Assembly (NCBI RefSeq): GCF_003601985.1
Contig: NZ_QZXA01000001.1
Location: 558,001-622,000, forward strand
From: Mesorhizobium jarvisii
GTDB taxonomy: Bacteria > Pseudomonadota > Alphaproteobacteria > Rhizobiales > Rhizobiaceae
Direction of reading: 5' to 3'
DNA length: 64,000 bases
Shown: positions 8,592 through 15,564 of the stretch, in pieces
How positions within the stretch are numbered: the first letter of the stretch is position 1
How the letters are laid out: each line of letters opens with the position of its first letter
Notes under the pieces: generated by a model
Seen by the model: only the letters and a program-made list of their open reading frames with translations
Told to the model about the DNA's origin: nothing
The model's database searches: none
Position numbers and translations under genes: made by a program

Positions 8592-9734
8592 ATGAGCCTT
8601 TCGCATTTTCGTATAACCCGATTTCAGTTCGCCCGCGACCGGGTAATCGGGGACAGCCAGGTTCGGGCCGACGATGTCAACGTCGCCGCACTGGAGCTCG
8701 TTTCCGAGAGTGGCGAGGTGGGGCTGGGATTCATCCAGACGCTCTTCAATCCACTTCCTGATCAGCAAGAGATCGAGAGCGTTTTCGAACATGAGGTTTG
8801 GCCGAGCCTGAAGGGAAACAGGGCGATCGCCCTGGTCCACCGTGTGCACCGCCCGCGCGGCGGCAATCAGCGGGCTTACTCCCTGCCCTTTCACGAAGCG
8901 ATTCAGGTGGCGCTTTGGGATCTTGCGGCCAAAGAAGCTGGCCTGCCCCTTCATGTCTTGCTTGGCAGTCGCCGCAACCGGGTGAAAGCCTATGCCAGCG
9001 GTCTCGATTTTCACCTCGACGATGAGGCCTTCGTCTCGCTGTTCTCCCACGCGGCTTCGATTGGCTACTCGGCTTTCAAGATCAAGGTCGGCCACCAGGA
9101 TTTCGACCGCGACCTGAGGCGCCTGGAACTGTTGAAGGCCTGTGTCCCGGCCGGGTCCAAAATCATGATCGATCCGAACGAGGCCTGGACCTCTAAGGAG
9201 GCGCTCACGAAGTTGGTGGCGATCCGCGAGGCCGGCCACGAACTTCTGTGGGTCGAGGATCCAATCCTGCGTCACGACCATGAAGGGTTGAGAACACTCA
9301 GGCATGCCGTCACATGGACCCAGATCAACAGCGGCGAGTATCTGGATCTCCAGGGCAAACGGCTGCTCCTGGAAGCCCATGCGGCCGATATCCTGAATGT
9401 CCACGGCCAGGTGACGGATGTCATGCGCATCGGCTGGCTGGCAGCCGAACTCGGGATACCGATCAGCATCGGCAACACGTTCCTGGAGGTCGGCGTGCAT
9501 ATGGCGGCCGCGCTTCCCGAGGTCGAATGGCTGGAATATTCATTTCAGAACTTCGATCATCTGGTGGAACAGCCTATCGAAATCCGGGACGGCTACGCCT
9601 ACGCGCCCGATCGGCCAGGCCATGGATTGGTCCTATCGGAAAAGGCGCGCGGCGAGTGGATCAGGCCAAGGCGCCTGGCACGGTCGGAGCTCGGCGCCGC
9701 GCCGGAAAATCCACGCCTTCCCGTGAAGCAGTAG
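8592..9734 (+). CDS. Enolase-superfamily sugar-acid dehydratase/racemase-like protein
   Basis: Mandelate racemase/muconate lactonizing enzyme family protein, 380 residues from ATG 8592. It has a capping domain and then a TIM barrel with KIK (AFKIKVGH), Asp in MIDPNEAW, Glu in WVEDPI and Glu in NSGEYLDL as the three magnesium ligands. The usual Asp-His dyad at the end of barrel strands 6 and 7 is not seen. The strand-7 region reads PISIGNTFLEVGVHMAAALP, with Asn where catalytic His normally stands, and the strand-6 region reads ILNVHGQVTD. It therefore belongs to a subgroup relying on other acid/base residues. A role in dehydrating an acid sugar delivered by the neighbouring importer is inferred. 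Confidence 0.85.
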   Translation: MSLSHFRITRFQFARDRVIGDSQVRADDVNVAALELVSESGEVGLGFIQTLFNPLPDQQEIESVFEHEVWPSLKGNRAIALVHRVHRPRGGNQRAYSLPFHEAIQVALWDLAAKEAGLPLHVLLGSRRNRVKAYASGLDFHLDDEAFVSLFSHAASIGYSAFKIKVGHQDFDRDLRRLELLKACVPAGSKIMIDPNEAWTSKEALTKLVAIREAGHELLWVEDPILRHDHEGLRTLRHAVTWTQINSGEYLDLQGKRLLLEAHAADILNVHGQVTDVMRIGWLAAELGIPISIGNTFLEVGVHMAAALPEVEWLEYSFQNFDHLVEQPIEIRDGYAYAPDRPGHGLVLSEKARGEWIRPRRLARSELGAAPENPRLPVKQ

Positions 9735-9884
9735 AGAAGATGAAGCCCAGACCAGGGCTGCGGCGGTCGGCCCACTATCGTCGTTGGTTCAAAGTGAGGG
9801 GCTTGGACCGGGGCGCAATGGCTGTTGATGTCAATGTCTGCTTTTTGAAGGGACAAAAATCGTCGCCTAAGGGGGCGAAAGTTC

Positions 9885-10321
9885 ATGGAGATGCAGCAGG
9901 TCCGCTACTTTCTGGCCCTGTCCAGCACGTTAAGTTTCACGAGAGCGGCCGAGGAATGCAACGTCACGCAGCCTGCATTGACGCGTGCGATCAAGACGCT
10001 CGAAGAGGGGTTGGGGGCGAACGCCTCCGACGCCAGCGCCAGCATTCGCACCTGACCGAACTCGGCCGGCGCATGCTGCCCCTGATACAGCAATGTTATG
10101 ATGCCGCGACTTCCGCCAAGTCGCTCGCCAAGGCTGTGCAAAGCAGCGACGTGGCGCCTCTGAACGTCGGCGAATGGAACGACATGGACAGCCTCGCGGC
10201 GGCGCGACCGCAAATGATCGGCCTCCTGGATACGATGCGTGACATGCTGGAGGATCTCGGCGGCGACCTCGGCGTGACCGATCCCGTTTCGGGGACGGTC
10301 GTTGCCGAGATCGGGACCTGA
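9885..10321 (+). pseudogene. Frameshifted LysR-family regulator remnant fused to an unknown tail
   Basis: From ATG 9885 the frame encodes a LysR helix-turn-helix (MEMQQVRYFLALSSTLSFTR, then AAEECNVTQPALTRAIKTLE). After GLG, near 10018, the homology jumps frame and continues as RQRQHSHLTELGRRMLPLIQ to about 10160. The inducer-binding domain is absent. A different sequence follows in the second frame (MDSLAAARPQMIGLLDTMRD to the TGA at 10319-10321, including LGVTDPVSGTVV), which I cannot place in a family and which looks like the end of another gene. The upstream dehydratase gene is intact. Confidence 0.75.
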
Positions 10322-11027
10322 ACGGCCGAGCTGCGGGTTTTGCGTGCACACTGCTCGACCGGGGCGGCGAGTCAAAAAAGGTTGGCGGTCAAGTCGGCCG
10401 GAATGACAAGCAGTGCCAAGCAGACCCGCCTTTTGTGCACGCGTTCTACGCTGTAGCCCTCTCCCTTTTTGAAAGATCTTTACATAGGGGGCGTGGCGCA
10501 GATCAGACTTTCAGCGGAAGTGAGATACGGGCACGAGAACACTTTTGATAGCGACAGTCGTCACCGAAACTACGCTAACGCCGCCGTTTCCATCCGTTAC
10601 TCCCCACTCGATTGTTCCAACTCAGCTAGGTTATTGATCTAGCTGGGTTTTCTCTTTCTTGCCGCACCGAAAGTCGACGCATGGTCCGCCAAAAAGTTAC
10701 GCTTTTTGATTTTAAAGGGCAAATCGCCATGAACGATATTCTGAGATTTCAGCATCAGTCGCAGTCAATCGCGCTTTTCGGTCGACTTCAGGTGCCGATA
10801 TGTCCTCGCCGCCAGAAACTGAAAAGTACCGTTACGTGTCTTTCCTGGAGTATCCATCCACTGCCCCGCTTGCCGCCGCCGATCTCCGACTGACCTACCT
10901 TTGGCCGCTCGGCCGCTTTGCGCCAGTCCTGTCGCCACGACTGCAATGTCCACACAGTGAATTGCAGCACCAGTCAGAACCCTGAAGGCGATGCACCATC
11001 AATGCGATCAGTTAGATGATTGCTTTA
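10322..11027. other. 0.7-kb stretch without a recognisable gene
   Basis: Neither strand has a frame with convincing codon use or domain similarity here; the short frames around 10680-10985 look accidental. The only structured element I see is the hairpin with T-rich tail at 10619-10660. Base composition is visibly less GC-rich than the neighbouring operons, consistent with intergenic or imported DNA. A small non-coding RNA ending at the hairpin is possible but not shown. Confidence 0.5.
10619..10660 (+). terminator. Rho-independent terminator-like hairpin
   Basis: An 11-base stem (AACTCAGCTAG paired with CTAGCTGGGTT, one T-G wobble) closes a 9-base loop and is followed by a T-rich run (TTTTCTCTTTCTT). 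This is a good intrinsic terminator in the plus orientation, yet no intact plus-strand gene ends nearby; the nearest is the LysR remnant ending at 10321. Confidence 0.6.
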
Positions 11028-11537
11028 TCATTGCCTGATGAACATCCCCGTGTAGGTCTGGCCGGCAAGCGTATAGGTTCCGGCCAGGGTGTCATCCGAC
11101 AGCATCACAAGACTGACGTCCGCGCCGTTCGGTAGGCGCCCAAGTTTCAATGTCCTGCCTATGATTTTTCCGACGCCGGCGGCCTCTCCTGGATTGTTGT
11201 CGCCCAGATTCCCCCATGCAAAGGTGACCGTCACTTCGCCATTTGGAGAAATCGTCTGCACCGCGACTTTGGCTTCATACGTCCCCTCCAATCGTCCAGC
11301 CCACATACCCGAAAATGCGGCGTACTTTGTCGGAATGCCCTTTGCAGGGGGAGTGATTGTCACGGATTGATCCATGATTGCCGAGCGAGGAGGAACCACG
11401 CCGGGATCCAAGACGGGTTGAGGAGGGACGGTAGCAGGCTCTGACGCAGGCTCGAGAGCGGTGTGGTGGGGCACTGGAGGAGGCGATTGGCACGCAGCCA
11501 GGGCAACTGCCACGAAACCCAGCATGGTGTTTCGCAT
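11028..11537 (-). CDS. Small putative lipoprotein
   Basis: A 169-residue protein with a type II signal peptide: a hydrophobic N-terminus and lipobox LAAC at about residues 13-16, so Cys16 would be lipidated. A proline-rich linker follows to about residue 60 (PPPVPHH, PPQPVLDPGVVPP). The C-terminal domain of about 100 residues is beta-rich with repeated short G-containing strands (GRLEGTYEAKVAVQ, GTYTLAGQTYTGMF). It is a single gene facing neither neighbour. Function is unknown; a small envelope-associated or ligand-binding domain is plausible. Confidence 0.75.
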   Translation of the reverse strand: MRNTMLGFVAVALAACQSPPPVPHHTALEPASEPATVPPQPVLDPGVVPPRSAIMDQSVTITPPAKGIPTKYAAFSGMWAGRLEGTYEAKVAVQTISPNGEVTVTFAWGNLGDNNPGEAAGVGKIIGRTLKLGRLPNGADVSLVMLSDDTLAGTYTLAGQTYTGMFIRQ

Positions 11538-11789
11538 AGAATTCTCCCCGTCATCAAGCGTCGTTGGGCAGTGGACGCGCCTAATTCCACGTCATTCTAG
11601 ACCGCGGCCCGATGTCATGTTTATCGCGCTTTACATCCGCGCACGACTGCGTTTCAGATCAATCAGCCTGTGTAGTATGCCCGAAGCCGAGAGTCACCTA
11701 GTGGCAGCGCCGTGCGCTGCCTGGAAAGACTTTTCGTGCTTGGAGATGCAGCTCGACCCACGACGACCAAACGGGTGGTGGCGTCGGCC

Positions 11790-12106
11790 AACCGCCGGCT
11801 TGGCCAAGAGAGGAGCGGCCAGCCGCTGCTCGACGCTCATGTTGAGGCCGCCGCCGGTGGTGACGTTGATGACCGCTCGGTCGCCTGCTTGATGCGCGGC
11901 AGGAACTGCATGAACACCGCCGGGTCCGGCGTTGGACGGCCGTCCTTCGGATCGCGTGCGTGCAGATGCAGGATCGAGGCACCTGCCTCGGCCGCTTCGA
12001 TCGACTGGCGGGCAATGTCGTCCGGCGTGAAAGGCAGCGCATCCGACATGGTCGGCGTGTGGATGCCGCCGGTGACGGCACAGGTGATGATGACTTTCTT
12101 CGACAG
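11790..12106 (-). pseudogene. Truncated, frameshifted BKACE-family (DUF849) beta-keto acid cleavage enzyme
   Basis: The minus strand reads KKVIITCAVTGGIHTPTMSD, then LPFTPDDIA, EAAEAGASILHLHARDP and FLPRIKQAT: the N-terminal third of a BKACE (3-keto-5-aminohexanoate cleavage type) enzyme with its HLHARDP zinc/substrate motif. Near 11880 the frame shifts, and INVTTGGGLNMSVEQRLAAP continues in another frame until similarity stops near 11790. Some 200 residues of the C-terminus are missing. It is not functional. Confidence 0.75.
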
Positions 12107-12435
12107 GTCGGCCCCGGGCTGGTCCTTTCCTTGCACGGGAAGCGACGATTGTTCTACTGGTCCTGAAAGGCCACGCGCCGGCGTGTGGGCACCAGCGAGA
12201 GGCCGGTATTCGACGCGGTGTTTCATCACCTTTGTTCCCGCTTTGGAGAGACACTTCGAGCGAGGAGGTCGCCAGCAGGCTTGGTGACAGCTTGTCTAAC
12301 AAGGGCCAGAATTTCGAAGCCATTGCACGGATAGTTTTTGCTTGTGCATGCGCAGGCGGATTATAGCTTGCCCTTGTGTCGTTCGGCAGGGGTAGCTCGC
12401 GAGGTGACCGCCAGCATGTTTCCCAAGGACCAATC
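12107..12435. other. Intergenic stretch between the BKACE remnant and the aminotransferase
   Basis: Between the decayed BKACE start and the aminotransferase I see no supported gene. A minus-strand open frame continues upstream of the remnant to 12229 but has no recognisable content. The plus-strand promoter for the aminotransferase/deacetylase pair should lie here, but no clear consensus hexamers stand out. Confidence 0.4.
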
Positions 12436-13503
12436 ATGCATCTGAAAGCAGCGGCCCACATCGAGGCCATGTCTGCGTTCGCACTGGCGAATTTCGGCGG
12501 CTACGATCGGACGACCCTTGCACAGAACGAAAGCGCCTTTCCGCCCAGCCCCAGAGCGATTGCTGCCGGCAGAGACGCGATGACCCGCAGCCATCTCTAT
12601 CCTGATCCGGACTGGACGGAATTACGCAAGGCGATTGCGCAGGCCTATGGTGCCGAGCCGGATTTGACCTTGTGCGGTGCCGGTTCGATGGATCTGATAA
12701 GCTGCACCATCGCAGCCTTTTCGGGACCGGGCAGCCAGGTTCTGGGCACCTCTTACGCTTATAATTTCGTGGCCTCCGCCGTTGCGCGCGTCGATGCGAT
12801 CTATCTTAAGGCCCCTGAACGGGATTTCGCCGTTTCGGTTGACAACATTCTCACGACCCTCACGCCGGCAACGCGGATCGTCTTCGTCTGCAATCCCGGA
12901 AATCCGACCGGCACTGTAATCCCGAACGCCGAACTGCTGCGCTTGCGCGCCGGCTTGCCAAGGGATGTACTGCTGGTTGTCGACCAAGCCTATGGCGAGT
13001 TCGACGATCAGGATCCAAAACCTGTCTTTGCACTTGTCGCGCGTGGCGATACCGTCGTGTTGCGCACGCTTTCCAAGGCCTATGGCCTGGCTGGCGCGCG
13101 CGTCGGATGGGGATTGTTTCCGCCTGCGGTCGCGGCGCAAGTGCGCAAAATGCAGAATTCGAACCAGGTCACGACGTCAAGCCTCGCCATGGCCGTGGCG
13201 GCCATGGCGGATCAGGCCTATATGCGCGAAACGGTGGCCCGGACGGCCGGAATTCGCGATCAGTTTGCGCACGATCTGCGGTCCGCCGGCTACCATGTTC
13301 CCGAAAGCCGAACGAACTTCGTGCTGATTGGCTTCTCCAGCGCAGCCGTCGCGGAGGCAGCAGAGAAGGCATTGCGCGGCGCCGGGATCATCGTCCGCAG
13401 CTTGGGCGGTTACGGCCTCAGGGACTGTCTGCGCGCGACGGTCGGTCCGCAAGAGATGATGGACCGGGCCCTGCACATACTCATCGACATGCGCGGTGAA
13501 TAG
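12436..13503 (+). CDS. PLP-dependent aminotransferase, class I/II (HisC-like)
   Basis: A 355-residue fold-type I aminotransferase close to histidinol-phosphate aminotransferases in length and motifs. It has the N-terminal NESAFPPSP substrate-loop segment, CNPGNPTGT (residues 152-160), and DQAYGEF with the Asp that pairs with the PLP nitrogen. The PLP lysine is Lys214 in TLSKAYGLAGARVGW, and a C-terminal Arg (LRATVG) binds the carboxylate. The ATG at 12436 follows AAGGAC. It is paired with a PuuE-like deacetylase 47 bases downstream rather than with his genes, so it is more likely a catabolic enzyme than a histidine biosynthesis one. Confidence 0.88.
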   Translation: MHLKAAAHIEAMSAFALANFGGYDRTTLAQNESAFPPSPRAIAAGRDAMTRSHLYPDPDWTELRKAIAQAYGAEPDLTLCGAGSMDLISCTIAAFSGPGSQVLGTSYAYNFVASAVARVDAIYLKAPERDFAVSVDNILTTLTPATRIVFVCNPGNPTGTVIPNAELLRLRAGLPRDVLLVVDQAYGEFDDQDPKPVFALVARGDTVVLRTLSKAYGLAGARVGWGLFPPAVAAQVRKMQNSNQVTTSSLAMAVAAMADQAYMRETVARTAGIRDQFAHDLRSAGYHVPESRTNFVLIGFSSAAVAEAAEKALRGAGIIVRSLGGYGLRDCLRATVGPQEMMDRALHILIDMRGE

Positions 13504-13550
13504 ATCCAGCGACTGCATGTCTTGCGACTGCATCCTGAGGAGATTTGAGA

Positions 13551-14456
13551 ATGCCGTATTTGCCCGTCCGTGATTTCATCGGCTATGGCGACAAGCCTCC
13601 GGCCGCTGAGTGGCCGGGCGGCGCCAAGCTGGCACTCAACATCGTCGTCAACTATGAGGAAGGCGCCGAATACAGCATCGGCGAAGGCGACGGTGTCTCC
13701 GAGGCGATCCTGTCGGACCTTGCCGTGTCTCCGGCGGTGCCGGGCCTGCGCAACCGCAACATGGAATCGCTATACGAATACGGCTCACGCGTCGGCGTCT
13801 GGCGATTGGCCTCGCTGTTTCGGGAAAAGAACATCATTCCGACCTTCTACGTTGTCGGACGAGCGCTGCAACTCAATCCGGCGGCCGGCAAGGCAATCGC
13901 GACCCTTGGCAGCGACATCGTCTGCCATGGCTGGCGCTGGATCGATTACGCGCCGCTGAGCGAAGCCGAGGAGCGCAATCACATCGCGCTGACGGTGGAC
14001 ACCGTCCAGCGCCTGACCGGCATTCGCCCGCTCGGCTGGTACACCGGCCGGCCCAGTCTCAACACGCGGCGGCTGGTGGTGGAGCACGGCGGTTTCCTGT
14101 TCGACTGCGACGACTACAATGACGACCTGCCCTATTTTGTCGACGTCGATGCCAAGCGGCATCTGGTCGTGCCGCACAGCTTCGACAACAATGACAGCCG
14201 GTTCTCGCGCGGCTCCGGCCTGGAGACAGGCAGCCAGTTCTTCGAATATGTCAGCGATGGGGTGGACTGGCTGCTGGCCGAAGCCGGGCGCACGCCACGC
14301 ATGATGACCGTCTCGCTGCACTGCAGGCTGGCGGCCCGGCCCGGCCGGATGATCGGGCTCGCCCGCTTCCTCGACAAAGTCAGGGCCAATCCAGACATCT
14401 GGATCTGCCGCCGCTCCGACCTTGCCCAACATTGGCTGGATCGATTCGGTGGCTGA
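13551..14456 (+). CDS. Polysaccharide deacetylase family protein, PuuE/allantoinase-like
   Basis: A 301-residue NodB-homology protein of the cofactor-independent allantoinase (PuuE) type. Typical segments are RDFIGYGDKPPAAEWPGGAK at the N-terminus, NYEEGAEYSIGEGD, YGSRVGVWRLASLF, CHGWRWIDYA and FDCDDYNDDLPYF. The start is the ATG at 13551 behind GAGGAGATT; a TTG six bases earlier is less likely. It lies in a pair with the aminotransferase. A second homologue is at 42876. The reaction is probably hydrolysis of a C-N bond in a cyclic ureide or amide rather than sugar deacetylation. Confidence 0.85.
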   Translation: MPYLPVRDFIGYGDKPPAAEWPGGAKLALNIVVNYEEGAEYSIGEGDGVSEAILSDLAVSPAVPGLRNRNMESLYEYGSRVGVWRLASLFREKNIIPTFYVVGRALQLNPAAGKAIATLGSDIVCHGWRWIDYAPLSEAEERNHIALTVDTVQRLTGIRPLGWYTGRPSLNTRRLVVEHGGFLFDCDDYNDDLPYFVDVDAKRHLVVPHSFDNNDSRFSRGSGLETGSQFFEYVSDGVDWLLAEAGRTPRMMTVSLHCRLAARPGRMIGLARFLDKVRANPDIWICRRSDLAQHWLDRFGG

Positions 14457-14483
14457 CACGATGTCCGGCTGCATTGTTTTGAC

Positions 14484-14527
14484 GCACTTCCGGACGGAAA
14501 ACCGCTTCACAATTTTCCTGGAATTGC
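14484..14527. repeat. Dispersed intergenic palindromic repeat
   Basis: GCACTTCCGGACGGAAAA pairs imperfectly with TTTTCCTGGAATTGC across a short AT-containing loop. It lies between the convergent deacetylase and SMP-30 genes. The sequence is of a kind I recognise as frequent between genes in Mesorhizobium and relatives. It could double as a transcription terminator for either side. Confidence 0.5.
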
Positions 14528-14546
14528 TCTGGCCGCCGGCAACACG

Positions 14547-15449
14547 CTACTTGTTCGGAACCTCGTAGACCTTGCCGTGCCAGGGCGCTGCATCGATCTG
14601 GTCGAGCGCCATCACGTAGAGCACCTTCTCATCCGGTCCGAAGGCGAAGTTCGGCATGGATGGTGACGGCACCGAAAGCATGCGAAGCAGCTTCGCGTCC
14701 TTGTCGACAACGATGATCTTGCCTGGCGCGTCGAGCGAGCGCGGGCTCTGACCGATATACATCTCGCCGGCCTTGTCCATCTTGATACCGTCAGGCCAGA
14801 TATGTGGCTGGTTCGGGAACAGATCGTCGAGGCGCAGGAAGACACGGCGGTGCAACAGGCTGTGGTCGGGCTGGACGTCGAACTCGATGATCCTGTTGTC
14901 CTCGGTCTCGACCAGGTACAGGGTTTTCCCGTCGCTCGACATGACCAGACCATTGGCATTGTGCAGGTCGCCGGCGACCTTCCTCACGCTGCCGTCCTTG
15001 CCGATATAGTAGGCCGAGGCGTCGATCAGCGGTCCGCCCTTGCCGGACCCAGTGAAGTAGATGCCGCCATCCTTGTCGGGCGCAAAGTCATTCGGTCCGC
15101 TGAACGGATTGCCGTCCGTGTCCTTGTCGTAGGCCGGCAGCGTCTTGCCGTCGGCGGAGATGCGGCCGATCGAGTTGCTGTCGTAGCAGGTGACAAGAAA
15201 CTCGCCGGTGCTCGTCGGCAGTACCGCCGAAGGGCCACAACCGTCCATCTTCCAGAATATTTCGTTCTTCTTGCCGTCCCACACGGTCACAGTGCCGCGG
15301 CCATATTCGACGTAGAAGAGCTTGTCCTGATACCAGATCGGACCTTCGGCGAACCATGCGTCTTCATTGATGACCTTGACGTCTCCCGCATGCGCGGAGG
15401 ATGTGAGGGCCAGGGCAAACATGGTGCCCAGCAGATGCCGTTTGATCAT
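14547..15449 (-). CDS. SMP-30/gluconolactonase family protein with signal peptide
   Basis: A 300-residue six-bladed beta-propeller of the SMP-30/gluconolactonase/LRE group. The N-terminus (a lysine-arginine start, then LLGTMFALALTSSAHA) is a Sec signal peptide, so the enzyme acts in the periplasm. Likely metal ligands lie in the conserved AEGPIW, GPNDFAPD and HNANGLVMSSDG segments. The start at 15449 is preferred because the upstream extension lacks protein character. It lies 115 bases downstream of the dimethylglycine-dehydrogenase-like gene. The likely reaction is hydrolysis of a lactone or related ester. Confidence 0.85.
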   Translation of the reverse strand: MIKRHLLGTMFALALTSSAHAGDVKVINEDAWFAEGPIWYQDKLFYVEYGRGTVTVWDGKKNEIFWKMDGCGPSAVLPTSTGEFLVTCYDSNSIGRISADGKTLPAYDKDTDGNPFSGPNDFAPDKDGGIYFTGSGKGGPLIDASAYYIGKDGSVRKVAGDLHNANGLVMSSDGKTLYLVETEDNRIIEFDVQPDHSLLHRRVFLRLDDLFPNQPHIWPDGIKMDKAGEMYIGQSPRSLDAPGKIIVVDKDAKLLRMLSVPSPSMPNFAFGPDEKVLYVMALDQIDAAPWHGKVYEVPNK

Positions 15450-15564
15450 GCGATTCCCCTTTGTTGGCAGGCGGTCGAAATCTTCCTCGTTCAGCTTCGC
15501 CGGCGTTTCCGGCCGGCTAACGGTTTCCGCTGTTGGTTCACCGGGCGAACGGATAGCCGAGGCT

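Noticed and set aside
10681..10985. Several 60-70 residue frames on both strands
   Set aside because: They overlap one another in different frames, lack ribosome-binding sites and show no recognisable protein features.
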